Part shown: in pieces, positions 7,737-15,348 of the stretch
Layout of the letters: each line of letters starts with the position of its first letter
Numbering within the stretch: the first letter of the stretch is position 1
Assembly: GCA_033764965.1 (NCBI GenBank)
Contig: JANRIN010000289.1
Coordinates: 1-64,000, forward strand
DNA: 64,000 bases
Reading direction: 5' to 3'
Source: JSC-12 sp033764965
GTDB taxonomy: Bacteria; Cyanobacteriota; Cyanobacteriia; Leptolyngbyales; Leptolyngbyaceae
Program-made: the position numbers and the translations under genes
The notes under the pieces: generated by a model
Databases searched by the model: none
Seen by the model: the letters and a program-made list of their open reading frames with translations, nothing else
What the model was told of the DNA's origin: nothing

Positions 7737-9173
7737 TCACTGAGTCTTGAGCGCATCTTGAGCGGATACACCGTCTCCCTGATAGCCGAAATACCACAGC
7801 GTTGCAGCCGCTTCAGCACGAGTTACAGGGCGCTTGGGTTGAAATAGGGTCGTATAGCCAAACACGCGCCGAATATTAGATAAATCTGCATTTTGAAAAT
7901 CCGCTAAAACAGCACGCTGGGCTTTGGGATCGATGCGAGCCGCATCTTGAAAACCCCAGGTTTGCTTGACAGCATCCAATGTGGCTGTGGGGAGTGGTTG
8001 GCGCGTGTCCATTGGTACTTTCCACAACACCATGATTTCGCGGCTGAGTTGAGCTTCTGGGCGAAAGGTCGTTACGGTGGGATCACCGGACAGTGAACTG
8101 GGAATGATGCCTGCCTCTGCCAATCCTTGAATCACAGCAAAGTCTGGGTCGGTACGGGGCACGTCCCGGAATGCCGGTTGAGCACTGTTGTTGGCAGCGC
8201 GGATTTGTTGAGCCGTACGATCGCCAAATAGCCGATTATTTGCCTCAAATAACCAGCGAGCATACTCGCGTCTGGAGACTGGCTTATTGGGTGAAAAGGT
8301 GGTTGGGACTGTTTTTGTTTTGGCAGATGGAGCCAGGTTTAATACACCCAGTTGAGCCAGATCAGTCACATACGGCTTCAAATCCTGGGGGGTTTGATTC
8401 AGATCGGTGTAGCTGTTCGGCTCCAGGGCAACAACAGTTGACGGGGCGGGGTTTGGAGACGTGGCATTGGAAGTCGTTGGGTTATCGGACGTTCCTTCTG
8501 CCCCCAAAAAGACTTCTGATTCTTCTGATTCGGTTTGCTCAGGACTGGTTGTGGGGTTGGGAGACGCTTGTGCCGCAGGAACACCACCGGCACTGTAGCG
8601 CAAGGTAAATTGGGTGCCTGCGATCGCGCTTGCATTGGGGGAGGGTTCTGCCAGGGAATTGTCTTCTGGGGAGGATGTAGGGGCAGGAGTGGGAGATGAT
8701 GGGGCTGAGGATGGAGCGATCACCACTGACACTTGGAGGGCATTGGGTGAATTGCGTTGAGCCACCAAAGTTCCTTGTGAACTCGTCAGGGGCGCTTCGG
8801 CAATTTCCCAGCCGTTCGTCTGCAACTGCTCCCGATAAAAGGCAAAGACACGATCGCTGGCATCCGTGGTTTGCCACACGGTTGCAATTTCTGAGTTGGG
8901 TTGCCCATTGGTTGCTGGCACCACTTCTTGCAAGGTTGCCCCAGGATAGCGGGGAATCTCTCCGGGAAAATCTGCTGGCAGGGTTGCCTGAGTCTGGGGA
9001 GTGGGAGCAGGACTCGAACCAGGTTGATCAGGTGCCGTTTCTGTTAAGCGAGGATCGGCAGCCAGGGAATCTTGTAAGGTTTTGCCCAAGCCGCTGTTGG
9101 CGCAACTGGCTAACGGCAGCAACAAAACCGACAGTAATAGGAATGACCCTGTTGACCGACTCCAAGCAACCAC
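7737..9173 (-). CDS. Lipoprotein with C-terminal SLH-type domains
   Basis: A 478-residue predicted lipoprotein. The GTG start at 9173 is followed by a signal peptide, with the lipobox LASC at about residues 21-24. A low-complexity Pro/Ser/Thr-rich region comes next. It encloses a compact domain near 70-155 (DFPGEIPRYPGATLQEV, FYREQLQTNGW) of the kind seen in secreted cyanobacterial proteins. From about 255 to the end there are S-layer-homology-like segments (SRREYARWLFEANN, AFRDVPRTDPDFAVIQGLAEAGII, TRAEAAATLWYFG). SLH repeats usually anchor proteins to wall polymers, so a structural envelope role is inferred. Exact function is unknown. Confidence 0.75.
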   Translation of the reverse strand: MVAWSRSTGSFLLLSVLLLPLASCANSGLGKTLQDSLAADPRLTETAPDQPGSSPAPTPQTQATLPADFPGEIPRYPGATLQEVVPATNGQPNSEIATVWQTTDASDRVFAFYREQLQTNGWEIAEAPLTSSQGTLVAQRNSPNALQVSVVIAPSSAPSSPTPAPTSSPEDNSLAEPSPNASAIAGTQFTLRYSAGGVPAAQASPNPTTSPEQTESEESEVFLGAEGTSDNPTTSNATSPNPAPSTVVALEPNSYTDLNQTPQDLKPYVTDLAQLGVLNLAPSAKTKTVPTTFSPNKPVSRREYARWLFEANNRLFGDRTAQQIRAANNSAQPAFRDVPRTDPDFAVIQGLAEAGIIPSSLSGDPTVTTFRPEAQLSREIMVLWKVPMDTRQPLPTATLDAVKQTWGFQDAARIDPKAQRAVLADFQNADLSNIRRVFGYTTLFQPKRPVTRAEAAATLWYFGYQGDGVSAQDALKTQ

Positions 9174-9259
9174 GTTGATACATACTCTATTCGCCCTACA
9201 GCCTTACACTAGCGCAAAAGTATAAGAACCAACTGGGTGAAAGAGGCGCGATCGGCTCT

Positions 9260-11269
9260 CTACACAATCTGCCAAATCTTGACGGTGGTATCAGAGCTGG
9301 CACTGGCAACTCTGCGCCCATCGGGACTGATACTCACGGAATGTACGGCGCTGGTATGTTCGGCTAAAGTCCCTTTCAACTCGCCTGTTTCAACGTTCCA
9401 AAGCTTCAGAGTAGTGTCACTGCTCCCACTGACTAACAGTTTGCCGTTATTGCTCAGGGCGATCGAGTTAACCGAGTCTGTATGTCCAGTGAGGGTACGA
9501 ATCACCTCGCCTTTGCTCACATCCCACACCTTGATGGTTTTGTCTTTACTGGCGCTAATCAGGGTTTTGCCATTGAGCGCAAAGGCGATCGCATTCACCG
9601 CACTGTAATGAGTTTTGGTAAACGTACTGGCTAAGGTGCCAGTTTTCAAGCTCCAGAGCTTGATTTGGTTATCTAATCCGCCACTTGCCAATAGCTGCCC
9701 ATCTGGACTGATTGCCACGGCTCGAATCATGCCCGCCAGGTTAGAAAACACCTGCAGGGGTTCCCCTGTGCCTAGCTTCCAAACTCGCGCTGTGCGATCG
9801 TCTGCCCCACTTGCAAGTAGTTGCCCGCCGGGATGAATCGCCACTGAATTGACATCCCTGGAGTGTCCGTGCAGGGTTTGCAGCAGGCTTCCTGTTGCCA
9901 GATTCCAGACTTTCAAGCTGTGATCATCGCTGCCACTGACCAAAATTTGACAATCAGGGCTAATTGCCAGACAGTTGACGGGTTTGGTGTGTCCTTTGAG
10001 GGTTAGCAACAGTTCGCCAGAATCCAGGTTCCAAATTTTGATGGCATCATCTAAACCACCACTGGCAACCCGCTTACCATCGGAACTGATTGCCACAGCA
10101 GTCACCCAGCGAGCGTGAGCAGTGAGCGTAAGTAAGCAGCGTCTCCCCTGAGAGCCAGAAACGGGATGACCAGAAAGTGGATTTGACCCACGAGGTGCAG
10201 ACAAGGGACGACCCGAACCCGATGGGGTAGCAGCAGGAGAACCAGAAACTCGTGGTTGCCCAGAAACCGTTGGGGGTCGGGAGTTGGGAGCAGCGGGACG
10301 ACCTGACGGTGTGGATGGGATAGGGTTATTTGGAATTCTGCCTCCTGTTCCCGACGTTGCCCCGATCGGGCGCGAAAGCGCCATCCGCAAGTCCCGCATC
10401 ACTGCATCCGCCGATTGGTAGCGTTCACTCACCAGATCTTTCAGCATCTTGTTCAAGATCAGCGCAATGCTATCGCTGATGGTGCCTCCCTGTTGGGTCA
10501 GGCGTTCCCGCCACAACCACCGACCTTCCAGGGGATCGTACAGGTCATCGGGCTTGGTTTGGGTCAGCAGGTAGATGCAGGTTGCGCCCAAGCTATAGAT
10601 ATCGCTGGCAGGATAGGCTTTGCCGCCGCGCAGTTGTTCCATCGGAGCGTATCCCTCGGTGCCAATTTTGGTTCCAGGTTGGCTAGAGGTTTCTGCCGAT
10701 AACAACTTAGATACGCCAAAGTCGATCAGGACTAATTTGTTATCGGAGAAGCGGCGAATGATATTGGAGGGGGTGATGTCTCGGTGGATGACGTGATGAT
10801 CATGCACGAACTTGAGCACCGGTAAAACGCCCGCCAACACTTCTCGAATGCGACGTTCTCCAAAGATGCCGTACTGAGCCAGTTCCTGGAGTAAGGTTTG
10901 TCCTTCAATGAACTGTTGCACTAAATACAGGCGTTCGTCATGCTCAAAGTAGGCTTGCAGTGTCGGAATTTGGGGATGTTCGCCCAGTTCGTTCAGCCGT
11001 TCAGCCTCTTGCTGAAAAAGCTGAATGGCTTTGTCCAGAGACTTGGTGCCTTTGACTTGGGGAGAGAATTGTTTGATGACGCATCGGGCTAAGAGGCGAT
11101 CGTCATCCACAGCCAGGAATGTTCTGCCAAATCCACCCTGTCCCAAGGGGCGAGTGATGCGGTAGCGTCCGCGCAGGGCAAAGGTCAGCTTGGAGCCACA
11201 ATTCAAGCAGAACTCGGCATCATCAGGATTCTGGGGCTGTTGGCAGTCAGGATTGAGGCAACAGGTCAT
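9260..11269 (-). CDS. Ser/Thr protein kinase with zinc ribbon and WD40 propeller
   Basis: About 669 residues in three parts. An N-terminal zinc ribbon (CCLNPDC followed by FCLNCG, residues 3-25) comes first. An STPK domain (about 36-300) has P-loop LGQGGFGRTF, Lys in CVIKQF, catalytic loop HRDITPSN and IDFGVSK. A Pro/Ser/Gly-rich linker leads to seven WD40 repeats (about 378-669, such as SISSDGKRVASGG and IKIWNLDSGE), forming a propeller for protein binding. The catalytic-loop Lys after HRD is Thr here, which some bacterial kinases tolerate. There is no membrane span. The frame also allows a TTG at 11290, but the ATG at 11269 places the Cys ribbon at the N-terminus. Targets are unknown. Confidence 0.9.
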   Translation of the reverse strand: MTCCLNPDCQQPQNPDDAEFCLNCGSKLTFALRGRYRITRPLGQGGFGRTFLAVDDDRLLARCVIKQFSPQVKGTKSLDKAIQLFQQEAERLNELGEHPQIPTLQAYFEHDERLYLVQQFIEGQTLLQELAQYGIFGERRIREVLAGVLPVLKFVHDHHVIHRDITPSNIIRRFSDNKLVLIDFGVSKLLSAETSSQPGTKIGTEGYAPMEQLRGGKAYPASDIYSLGATCIYLLTQTKPDDLYDPLEGRWLWRERLTQQGGTISDSIALILNKMLKDLVSERYQSADAVMRDLRMALSRPIGATSGTGGRIPNNPIPSTPSGRPAAPNSRPPTVSGQPRVSGSPAATPSGSGRPLSAPRGSNPLSGHPVSGSQGRRCLLTLTAHARWVTAVAISSDGKRVASGGLDDAIKIWNLDSGELLLTLKGHTKPVNCLAISPDCQILVSGSDDHSLKVWNLATGSLLQTLHGHSRDVNSVAIHPGGQLLASGADDRTARVWKLGTGEPLQVFSNLAGMIRAVAISPDGQLLASGGLDNQIKLWSLKTGTLASTFTKTHYSAVNAIAFALNGKTLISASKDKTIKVWDVSKGEVIRTLTGHTDSVNSIALSNNGKLLVSGSSDTTLKLWNVETGELKGTLAEHTSAVHSVSISPDGRRVASASSDTTVKIWQIV

Positions 11270-11429
11270 ATCACATGCACCCAGGGACAATTATCTTAAT
11301 TTTCACTCAATCATTGCGGTTGAGGCGAATTTCAATTGTATTACTCTACAGCGATCGCAAGGATATTTTGTTCAGACGACCCACGATGATTGTTCACGAC
11401 CCAGATTTGACCAATCAGAAGTAAGCGTT

Positions 11430-11753
11430 TTAATACTCTAGATAAAACGTATCAAACTGACTCTCCGATGTCGCTGTGGACGTAGACACTGCTTCCGGCT
11501 TGAGGACTGGTCGATATGCCTGATCGCGAATCTGATGCACAGAGTCTTCCAGGGCACTGGTTTGTTGCTGCAAAACTTCGAGCCGTTGGGAAATGCGATC
11601 GCGGCGTTGGTTGAGCAGTTCCAGTTCTTGCTCTAGCCGCTTGCGCTCTGTCACCAACTTATAAATATTTAGATAAGCCGCTGCCTCGGTTTGAGGACGG
11701 GGCATCGTGCTGATCTGAGGGCGAATTGGGCTTTGGGAACGATGGGGGCGCAT
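11430..11753 (-). CDS. Small coiled-coil protein, possibly GvpV-like
   Basis: A 107-residue soluble protein. The basic N-terminus (MRPHRSQSPIRPQISTMPR) is followed by YLNIYKLVTERKRLEQELE and a heptad-rich coiled coil (residues about 30-75). The tail is acidic to neutral. The ISTMPR-YLNIYKL-ERKRL pattern resembles small cyanobacterial proteins annotated as gas vesicle protein GvpV. No other gvp gene is nearby, so I treat that as a weak family resemblance only. AAGG lies 8 nt before the ATG at 11753. Confidence 0.6.
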   Translation of the reverse strand: MRPHRSQSPIRPQISTMPRPQTEAAAYLNIYKLVTERKRLEQELELLNQRRDRISQRLEVLQQQTSALEDSVHQIRDQAYRPVLKPEAVSTSTATSESQFDTFYLEY

Positions 11754-11777
11754 GGAACAACCTTGAATCTGTGGTTT

Positions 11778-12059
11778 CTAGAGTTCCCGATTTCTAGAAA
11801 AATCTTTCAAATGGGGAACCAACTCTGGTTCAGGGTCTACTGCTGCAATCACGCTCCATTGCCGAAACCGTTGCGGCTGGATACACCCCCAGCTATACAC
11901 CACTTCTTGCCCACTAGATGCTTTCCCCGAATTAGAAATCGTTCGGACACAGCTATTTTTCGGAGTGAAGTACCAGGATGCCAGAAAACCAACCCCGATC
12001 GCAGCTCCCATCCCCAGCCCGATTGCCATTCTTTGCCAGTAAATTTTGGATAAGTTCAT
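11778..12059 (-). CDS. Hypothetical protein with one N-terminal membrane segment
   Basis: 93 residues. MNLSKIYWQRMAIG leads into a hydrophobic segment (about 11-30, LGMGAAIGVGFLASWYF), so this is either a single-span membrane protein or an uncleaved signal anchor. The remaining roughly 60 residues contain two Cys (near 37 and 59) that could form a disulfide if periplasmic. I do not recognise the family. It lies 24 bp upstream of the coiled-coil gene on the same strand, so the two may be co-transcribed. Confidence 0.55.
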   Translation of the reverse strand: MNLSKIYWQRMAIGLGMGAAIGVGFLASWYFTPKNSCVRTISNSGKASSGQEVVYSWGCIQPQRFRQWSVIAAVDPEPELVPHLKDFSRNREL

Positions 12060-12116
12060 GGTTTGAGGATGCCAAACTTTTAGTAGCTTGTCCGTTACGT
12101 AGCCAACTCTTTCTAT

Positions 12117-12605
12117 TTAGTTAGTTGAGGTACGGGGCACCCCTGTTGTTCCGTGCCAGTTGGCGTGCTGAACCTTCGCACCGCTCAAGTTGGCTCCTTG
12201 CAGATCTGCAAACATCACTTGTGCCGATCGCAAATCCGCATCCTGCAAATTCGCATCCATCAAACTCACTCCCCTTAAATCGGCATTAACCAGATCGGCA
12301 GTTCTCAAGTCAGCATTGGTTAAATTCGTCAAACTCAGATTGCCATTTGTGAAAACTGTCCCGCTTAAATTTGCCCCACTCAAATTTGCCTCACTCAAAT
12401 TTGCTCCTCGCAGATCCGCGGCTTGCAGGTTTGCCTGCTGCAAATCTACGCCAGCCAGTTGAACATCTCGTAAATCACAGCTAGGGCAATGCTTCGTAAC
12501 CCGCAGCCAGAGTACCCGCACCTCCCGCGATCGCACCAGTCCGGCAGCGATGATTCCCAACAAAATCCCCGCCACACTCCATTGAATTGCCGTTTTGAGT
12601 TTCAC
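12117..12605 (-). CDS. Pentapeptide-repeat protein with N-terminal membrane anchor
   Basis: 162 residues with a GTG start at 12605. One hydrophobic segment (about 8-24, IQWSVAGILLGIIAAGL) is followed by a pair of Cys (HCPSCDL) and then by about 20 pentapeptides of the A(D/N)Lxx type (LQQANLQAADLRGANL and so on). These form a right-handed quadrilateral beta-helix, probably outside or at the face of the membrane. Such proteins are very common in cyanobacteria and mostly without known function. It precedes the small membrane-protein gene on the same strand by about 60 bp. Confidence 0.8.
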   Translation of the reverse strand: MKLKTAIQWSVAGILLGIIAAGLVRSREVRVLWLRVTKHCPSCDLRDVQLAGVDLQQANLQAADLRGANLSEANLSGANLSGTVFTNGNLSLTNLTNADLRTADLVNADLRGVSLMDANLQDADLRSAQVMFADLQGANLSGAKVQHANWHGTTGVPRTSTN

Positions 12606-12698
12606 CAGTTTTTTAATTCAACCATCAAAAATAGCGTCTAGCCCCTGTCAGCCCCCAGATTAGGATCGAGGATTAATTAACCTGGAATTTCTCGGCAC

Positions 12699-12718
12699 GG
12701 GCGCACAGCCATGCGCCC
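12699..12718. repeat. Short GC-rich palindrome
   Basis: GGGCGCA (12699-12705) pairs with TGCGCCC (12712-12718) around a 6-nt loop. No T-run follows on either strand, so it looks more like a short REP-like hairpin than a terminator. It lies between the aquaporin stop and the pentapeptide-protein start, both on the minus strand. Confidence 0.5.
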
Positions 12719-12794
12719 TCTACAGCAGATCTAACTTTTATAGATTATTTCGTTCAAGATCCTTAACAATTACTTTGAACAACGGGCAGATGCT

Positions 12795-13580
12795 TTAAGG
12801 AGTTGTCTCAAGCTCCCGTTCAACTGATCGCTCCGCCCCTGAAAGCTCAAACACGGTTAAGTAAAGATACCCAGCCGCCAAAGCACCTAAAATCGGAGCC
12901 ACCCAAAACAACCACACCTGCGCCAGAGGAGTTCCGCCGACGAATAAAGCCGGAGCCAAGCTACGAGCCGGATTGACTGAAGTATTGGTGACGGGAATGC
13001 TGATCAGATGAATCAGGGTGAGGGCAAACCCGATCGCCAATCCGGCAAAGCCTTGAGCCGCCCGTCCATCCGTGACACCCAGAATAACAATTAAAAAAAT
13101 GAAAGTCAGGACAAACTCTGCAACAAAGCAAGCCAGGAGAGAGAACGCACCGGGCGAATGATCTCCAAACCCGTTGGTGGCAAACACTCCTGCGGCTGCG
13201 GGATCTAGAACAAAATCAGGACGACCACTAGCAATGATATAAAGAACTCCTGCGCCCAGAATGCCTCCCAATACTTGAGCCAAAATATAGGGCAATAACT
13301 CACTCCCAGGAAAGCGCTTGCACGCCCACAGCCCAAAGGATACCGCTGGATTAAAGTGTCCTCCAGAAATATGCCCAACGGCGTATGCCATCGTTAGAAC
13401 AGTTAAACCAAACGCCAGAGAAACCCCAACTAAACCAATGCCCAGAGGAAAGAAAACGTTATTACTAATCGTTGCAGCTTTTGCTGTAAATGCAGCGGCA
13501 AGTACCGCACTACCACAGCCCCCCAACACCAGCCAAAAGGTGCCGATAAATTCAGCAATCAACTTTTTTGAAAGCGGCAT
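12795..13580 (-). CDS. aqpZ: Aquaporin Z-type water channel
   Basis: A 261-residue six-helix membrane channel of the MIP family. The two NPA half-helix motifs are NPAVS (77-79) and NPARS (203-205), with the filter Arg206 after the second. The stretch HLISIPVTNTSVNPARS matches the AqpZ pattern with a His and Thr in the selectivity filter, which indicates water rather than glycerol selectivity. The ATG at 13580 is preceded by AAGGAG with 7-nt spacing, a strong ribosome-binding site. The C-terminus has an acidic/basic tail. It probably serves osmotic water flow in the plasma membrane. Confidence 0.95.
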   Translation of the reverse strand: MPLSKKLIAEFIGTFWLVLGGCGSAVLAAAFTAKAATISNNVFFPLGIGLVGVSLAFGLTVLTMAYAVGHISGGHFNPAVSFGLWACKRFPGSELLPYILAQVLGGILGAGVLYIIASGRPDFVLDPAAAGVFATNGFGDHSPGAFSLLACFVAEFVLTFIFLIVILGVTDGRAAQGFAGLAIGFALTLIHLISIPVTNTSVNPARSLAPALFVGGTPLAQVWLFWVAPILGALAAGYLYLTVFELSGAERSVERELETTP

Positions 13581-13752
13581 AAAACACTCCTTAATTAAAG
13601 TTGAACCGTCTTAAACTGCATACGTTCGACTTTGAGGGAGCACCACGATGATTTGGAATCAAGTGAGAACAGAAGTAAAACCGAGATAGGAGAAATTTAT
13701 CAGAAGATAATTTCTCTCCACAAAACTTTACTAAATTTTTCGCTTTCAACAG

Positions 13753-13814
13753 ACTTAAGTTTTCAGCCCAAACTTTAGTTCAGGGCAGTTGTTGAGAATG
13801 GTGCAAGATGTAAG
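13753..13814. repeat. 62-bp dispersed repeat, copy 2
   Basis: Same orientation as 6217-6278, with three substitutions. It ends exactly where the stop codon of the minus-strand HAD gene begins (13815). Both copies therefore form the first noncoding bases, or nearly so, after a minus-strand stop codon. They could supply a 3' hairpin for those mRNAs or be the end of a decayed transposable element. Confidence 0.75.
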
Positions 13815-14657
13815 TTATAGCAATCGCATGATTTTGTCTGGAGTCAGTTCCTGCACATTCCAGAAGACCACATCTGCACCTGCTTTTTCCAGGGTGAGGG
13901 TGTAGTCGCGGCTACGATCGTTCGTCGTTTGCACGTGGGGCGGCAGAACGCCGACGGCAATCCACGATCGCTCTGGTTGCAGTTCACGGGCACGTATAAC
14001 CGTATACATATCAGCAACCGTGTCACCCACGTACAGCACAGGCAGATGGAGATCAGAGAGATCAGAAGCAGGTTCTAATTTTTGCAGCGTGGCAAACAGT
14101 CCAGTCGGATCAGGTTTGCCAGGAGCATCTTCCATTGCCACCAGAACCGGAGCCTGCAACCCCAGGCGCTTTTCCAGAACGTAGGTAGCAGAACCGCGCG
14201 TCGCTCCACTGAAAAAACCCCAGAGAATGCCAGCAGCAGACAACAGTTTTAAGTAATCCGGTTCCAGCAACAATGGCTCTTCGCAGATGTAACCATTCCA
14301 GTTCACGAGGTCGGTGCCTCGATAGCGAGATTGGAAGAAAGACACCAGGCGATCGTAATTGATCGTCACTCCGCCCCGTCCTGTTGCATCCGCACAAATA
14401 ACGGTATCTGTAGCCGTAACAAAGGAAGTTGGCTCCGGTCGATGCTGCTCAAAATAGCGGTAGACCAATTCCTGCGAGGCTTCCCAGTCATTATTCCAAA
14501 TCCCTTCTGCCTTGAGTTGGTCGATCGCGTCTGGGGAAGGGCGAAACTTGCCTGCGGTTAAGTATTCCACGGTATCCGCCAGGGCGCGACGGTAAGAGCC
14601 GCTTACATCGCGAACAACGCCATCAATGTCAAAAATTACGATCGCAGAAGGGTGCAT
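13815..14657 (-). CDS. HAD superfamily hydrolase, TIGR01548-like
   Basis: 280 residues, cytosolic. Motif I is IVIFDIDGVVRDVSGSY (Asp nucleophile plus Asp at +2), so it should be a phosphohydrolase. WGFFSGATRGSA supplies the motif II Ser/Thr, EDAPGKPDP the motif III Lys, and YVGDTVADMYT motif IV. The N-terminal motif and overall length match the cyanobacterial HAD group TIGR01548, which has no assigned substrate. The ATG at 14657 starts ten residues before motif I. Its 3' end abuts the 62-bp repeat. It faces away from the PSRP-3 gene across a 101-bp divergent promoter region. Confidence 0.85.
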   Translation of the reverse strand: MHPSAIVIFDIDGVVRDVSGSYRRALADTVEYLTAGKFRPSPDAIDQLKAEGIWNNDWEASQELVYRYFEQHRPEPTSFVTATDTVICADATGRGGVTINYDRLVSFFQSRYRGTDLVNWNGYICEEPLLLEPDYLKLLSAAGILWGFFSGATRGSATYVLEKRLGLQAPVLVAMEDAPGKPDPTGLFATLQKLEPASDLSDLHLPVLYVGDTVADMYTVIRARELQPERSWIAVGVLPPHVQTTNDRSRDYTLTLEKAGADVVFWNVQELTPDKIMRLL

Positions 14658-14758
14658 CAGAACGAACTCGCTGAAGTAAAAAGTGCAGAATCGAAAAGAG
14701 TACGGTATTATAGGGGGCTGTAGTTTACAGATAGTTTGGGATTGCGCGGGAGGTTGGG

Positions 14759-15058
14759 TTGCCGAAATTTATACTGAAAGTTTTGTGGTTAGAGAAAGAT
14801 GTGGCGTTAGCGGTGGATCAAGTGGTGGGTAAGGGCAGCAGTCCTTTGACATCTTACTTTTTTTGGCCCCGAAATGACGCTTGGGAACAGTTGAAGACTG
14901 AACTGGAAGCGAAGCACTGGATTAATGAAGTCGATCGCATCGATTTGTTGAACAAAGCGACTGAAGTGATCAACTACTGGCAGGAAGAAGGCAAAGATCG
15001 TCCGATGACGGAAGCTCAGTCAAAATTCCCGGAAGTTATTTTCATGGGTAGTTCGTGA
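14759..15058 (+). CDS. ycf65: Plastid-specific/cyanobacterial 30S ribosomal protein PSRP-3 (Ycf65)
   Basis: A 99-residue ribosomal protein. The central block AVDQVVGKGSSPLTSYFFWP followed by RNDAWEQLKTELE, and the end of the domain ATEVINYWQEEGK, are diagnostic of PSRP-3/Ycf65, a small-subunit protein found only in cyanobacteria and plastids. The start is TTG (14759) with GGAGG 6 nt upstream. No ATG lies upstream in frame near enough to compete, and the family begins right at this KFILKVLWL segment. A terminator follows at 15157. Confidence 0.9.
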   Translation: MPKFILKVLWLEKDVALAVDQVVGKGSSPLTSYFFWPRNDAWEQLKTELEAKHWINEVDRIDLLNKATEVINYWQEEGKDRPMTEAQSKFPEVIFMGSS

Positions 15059-15156
15059 TATTGAATGAATGCTTTCTGTTGAGGTCGTCTTCTCTGCATG
15101 GACGATATCCTGCTTAGATAAATTTGAACCTTCTTGAATAATCTTTCTACGTACAG

Positions 15157-15202
15157 ACCGCTCCGACTGACCAAAGTGGTACAGTTGGGGCGGTTTCCGT
15201 TT
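15157..15202 (+). terminator. Terminator-like hairpin after PSRP-3
   Basis: ACCGCTCCGACTG (15157-15169) pairs with CAGTTGGGGCGGT (15182-15194), with a few G-T/mismatch positions, and is followed by a T-rich tail (TTCCGTTTTGT). It sits 99 bp after the PSRP-3 stop and before the glgB promoter region. Confidence 0.65.
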
Positions 15203-15348
15203 TGTATGATTAAAGTTGTCTTAAGTCGGCAGTTCTATTCACAAATAATTATTTGAGACTTTGTCAATCATTTGATACGGTTTATTACATCCAGTTGATA
15301 TTCCTTTATATTTTTCTCCGTAGTTTTACAGCATCCAGGTAGTGATCC

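Noticed and set aside
7544..7819. 91-codon minus-strand frame and an overlapping 69-codon frame between the SLH lipoprotein and the glycosyltransferase
   Set aside because: Both overlap the lipoprotein's 3' end out of frame, have no ribosome-binding site and match no family I know. A remnant gene in 7545-7735 is possible but not supportable.
8171..9178. Plus-strand frames of 145 and 160 codons opposite the SLH lipoprotein
   Set aside because: They are antisense shadows of a Pro/Ser/Thr-rich coding region, with Trp- and Cys-rich noise composition.
11430..11753. Firm call of gas vesicle protein GvpV
   Set aside because: Only a pattern resemblance in a coiled-coil protein and no gvp neighbours, so it is kept as a possibility in the feature text only.
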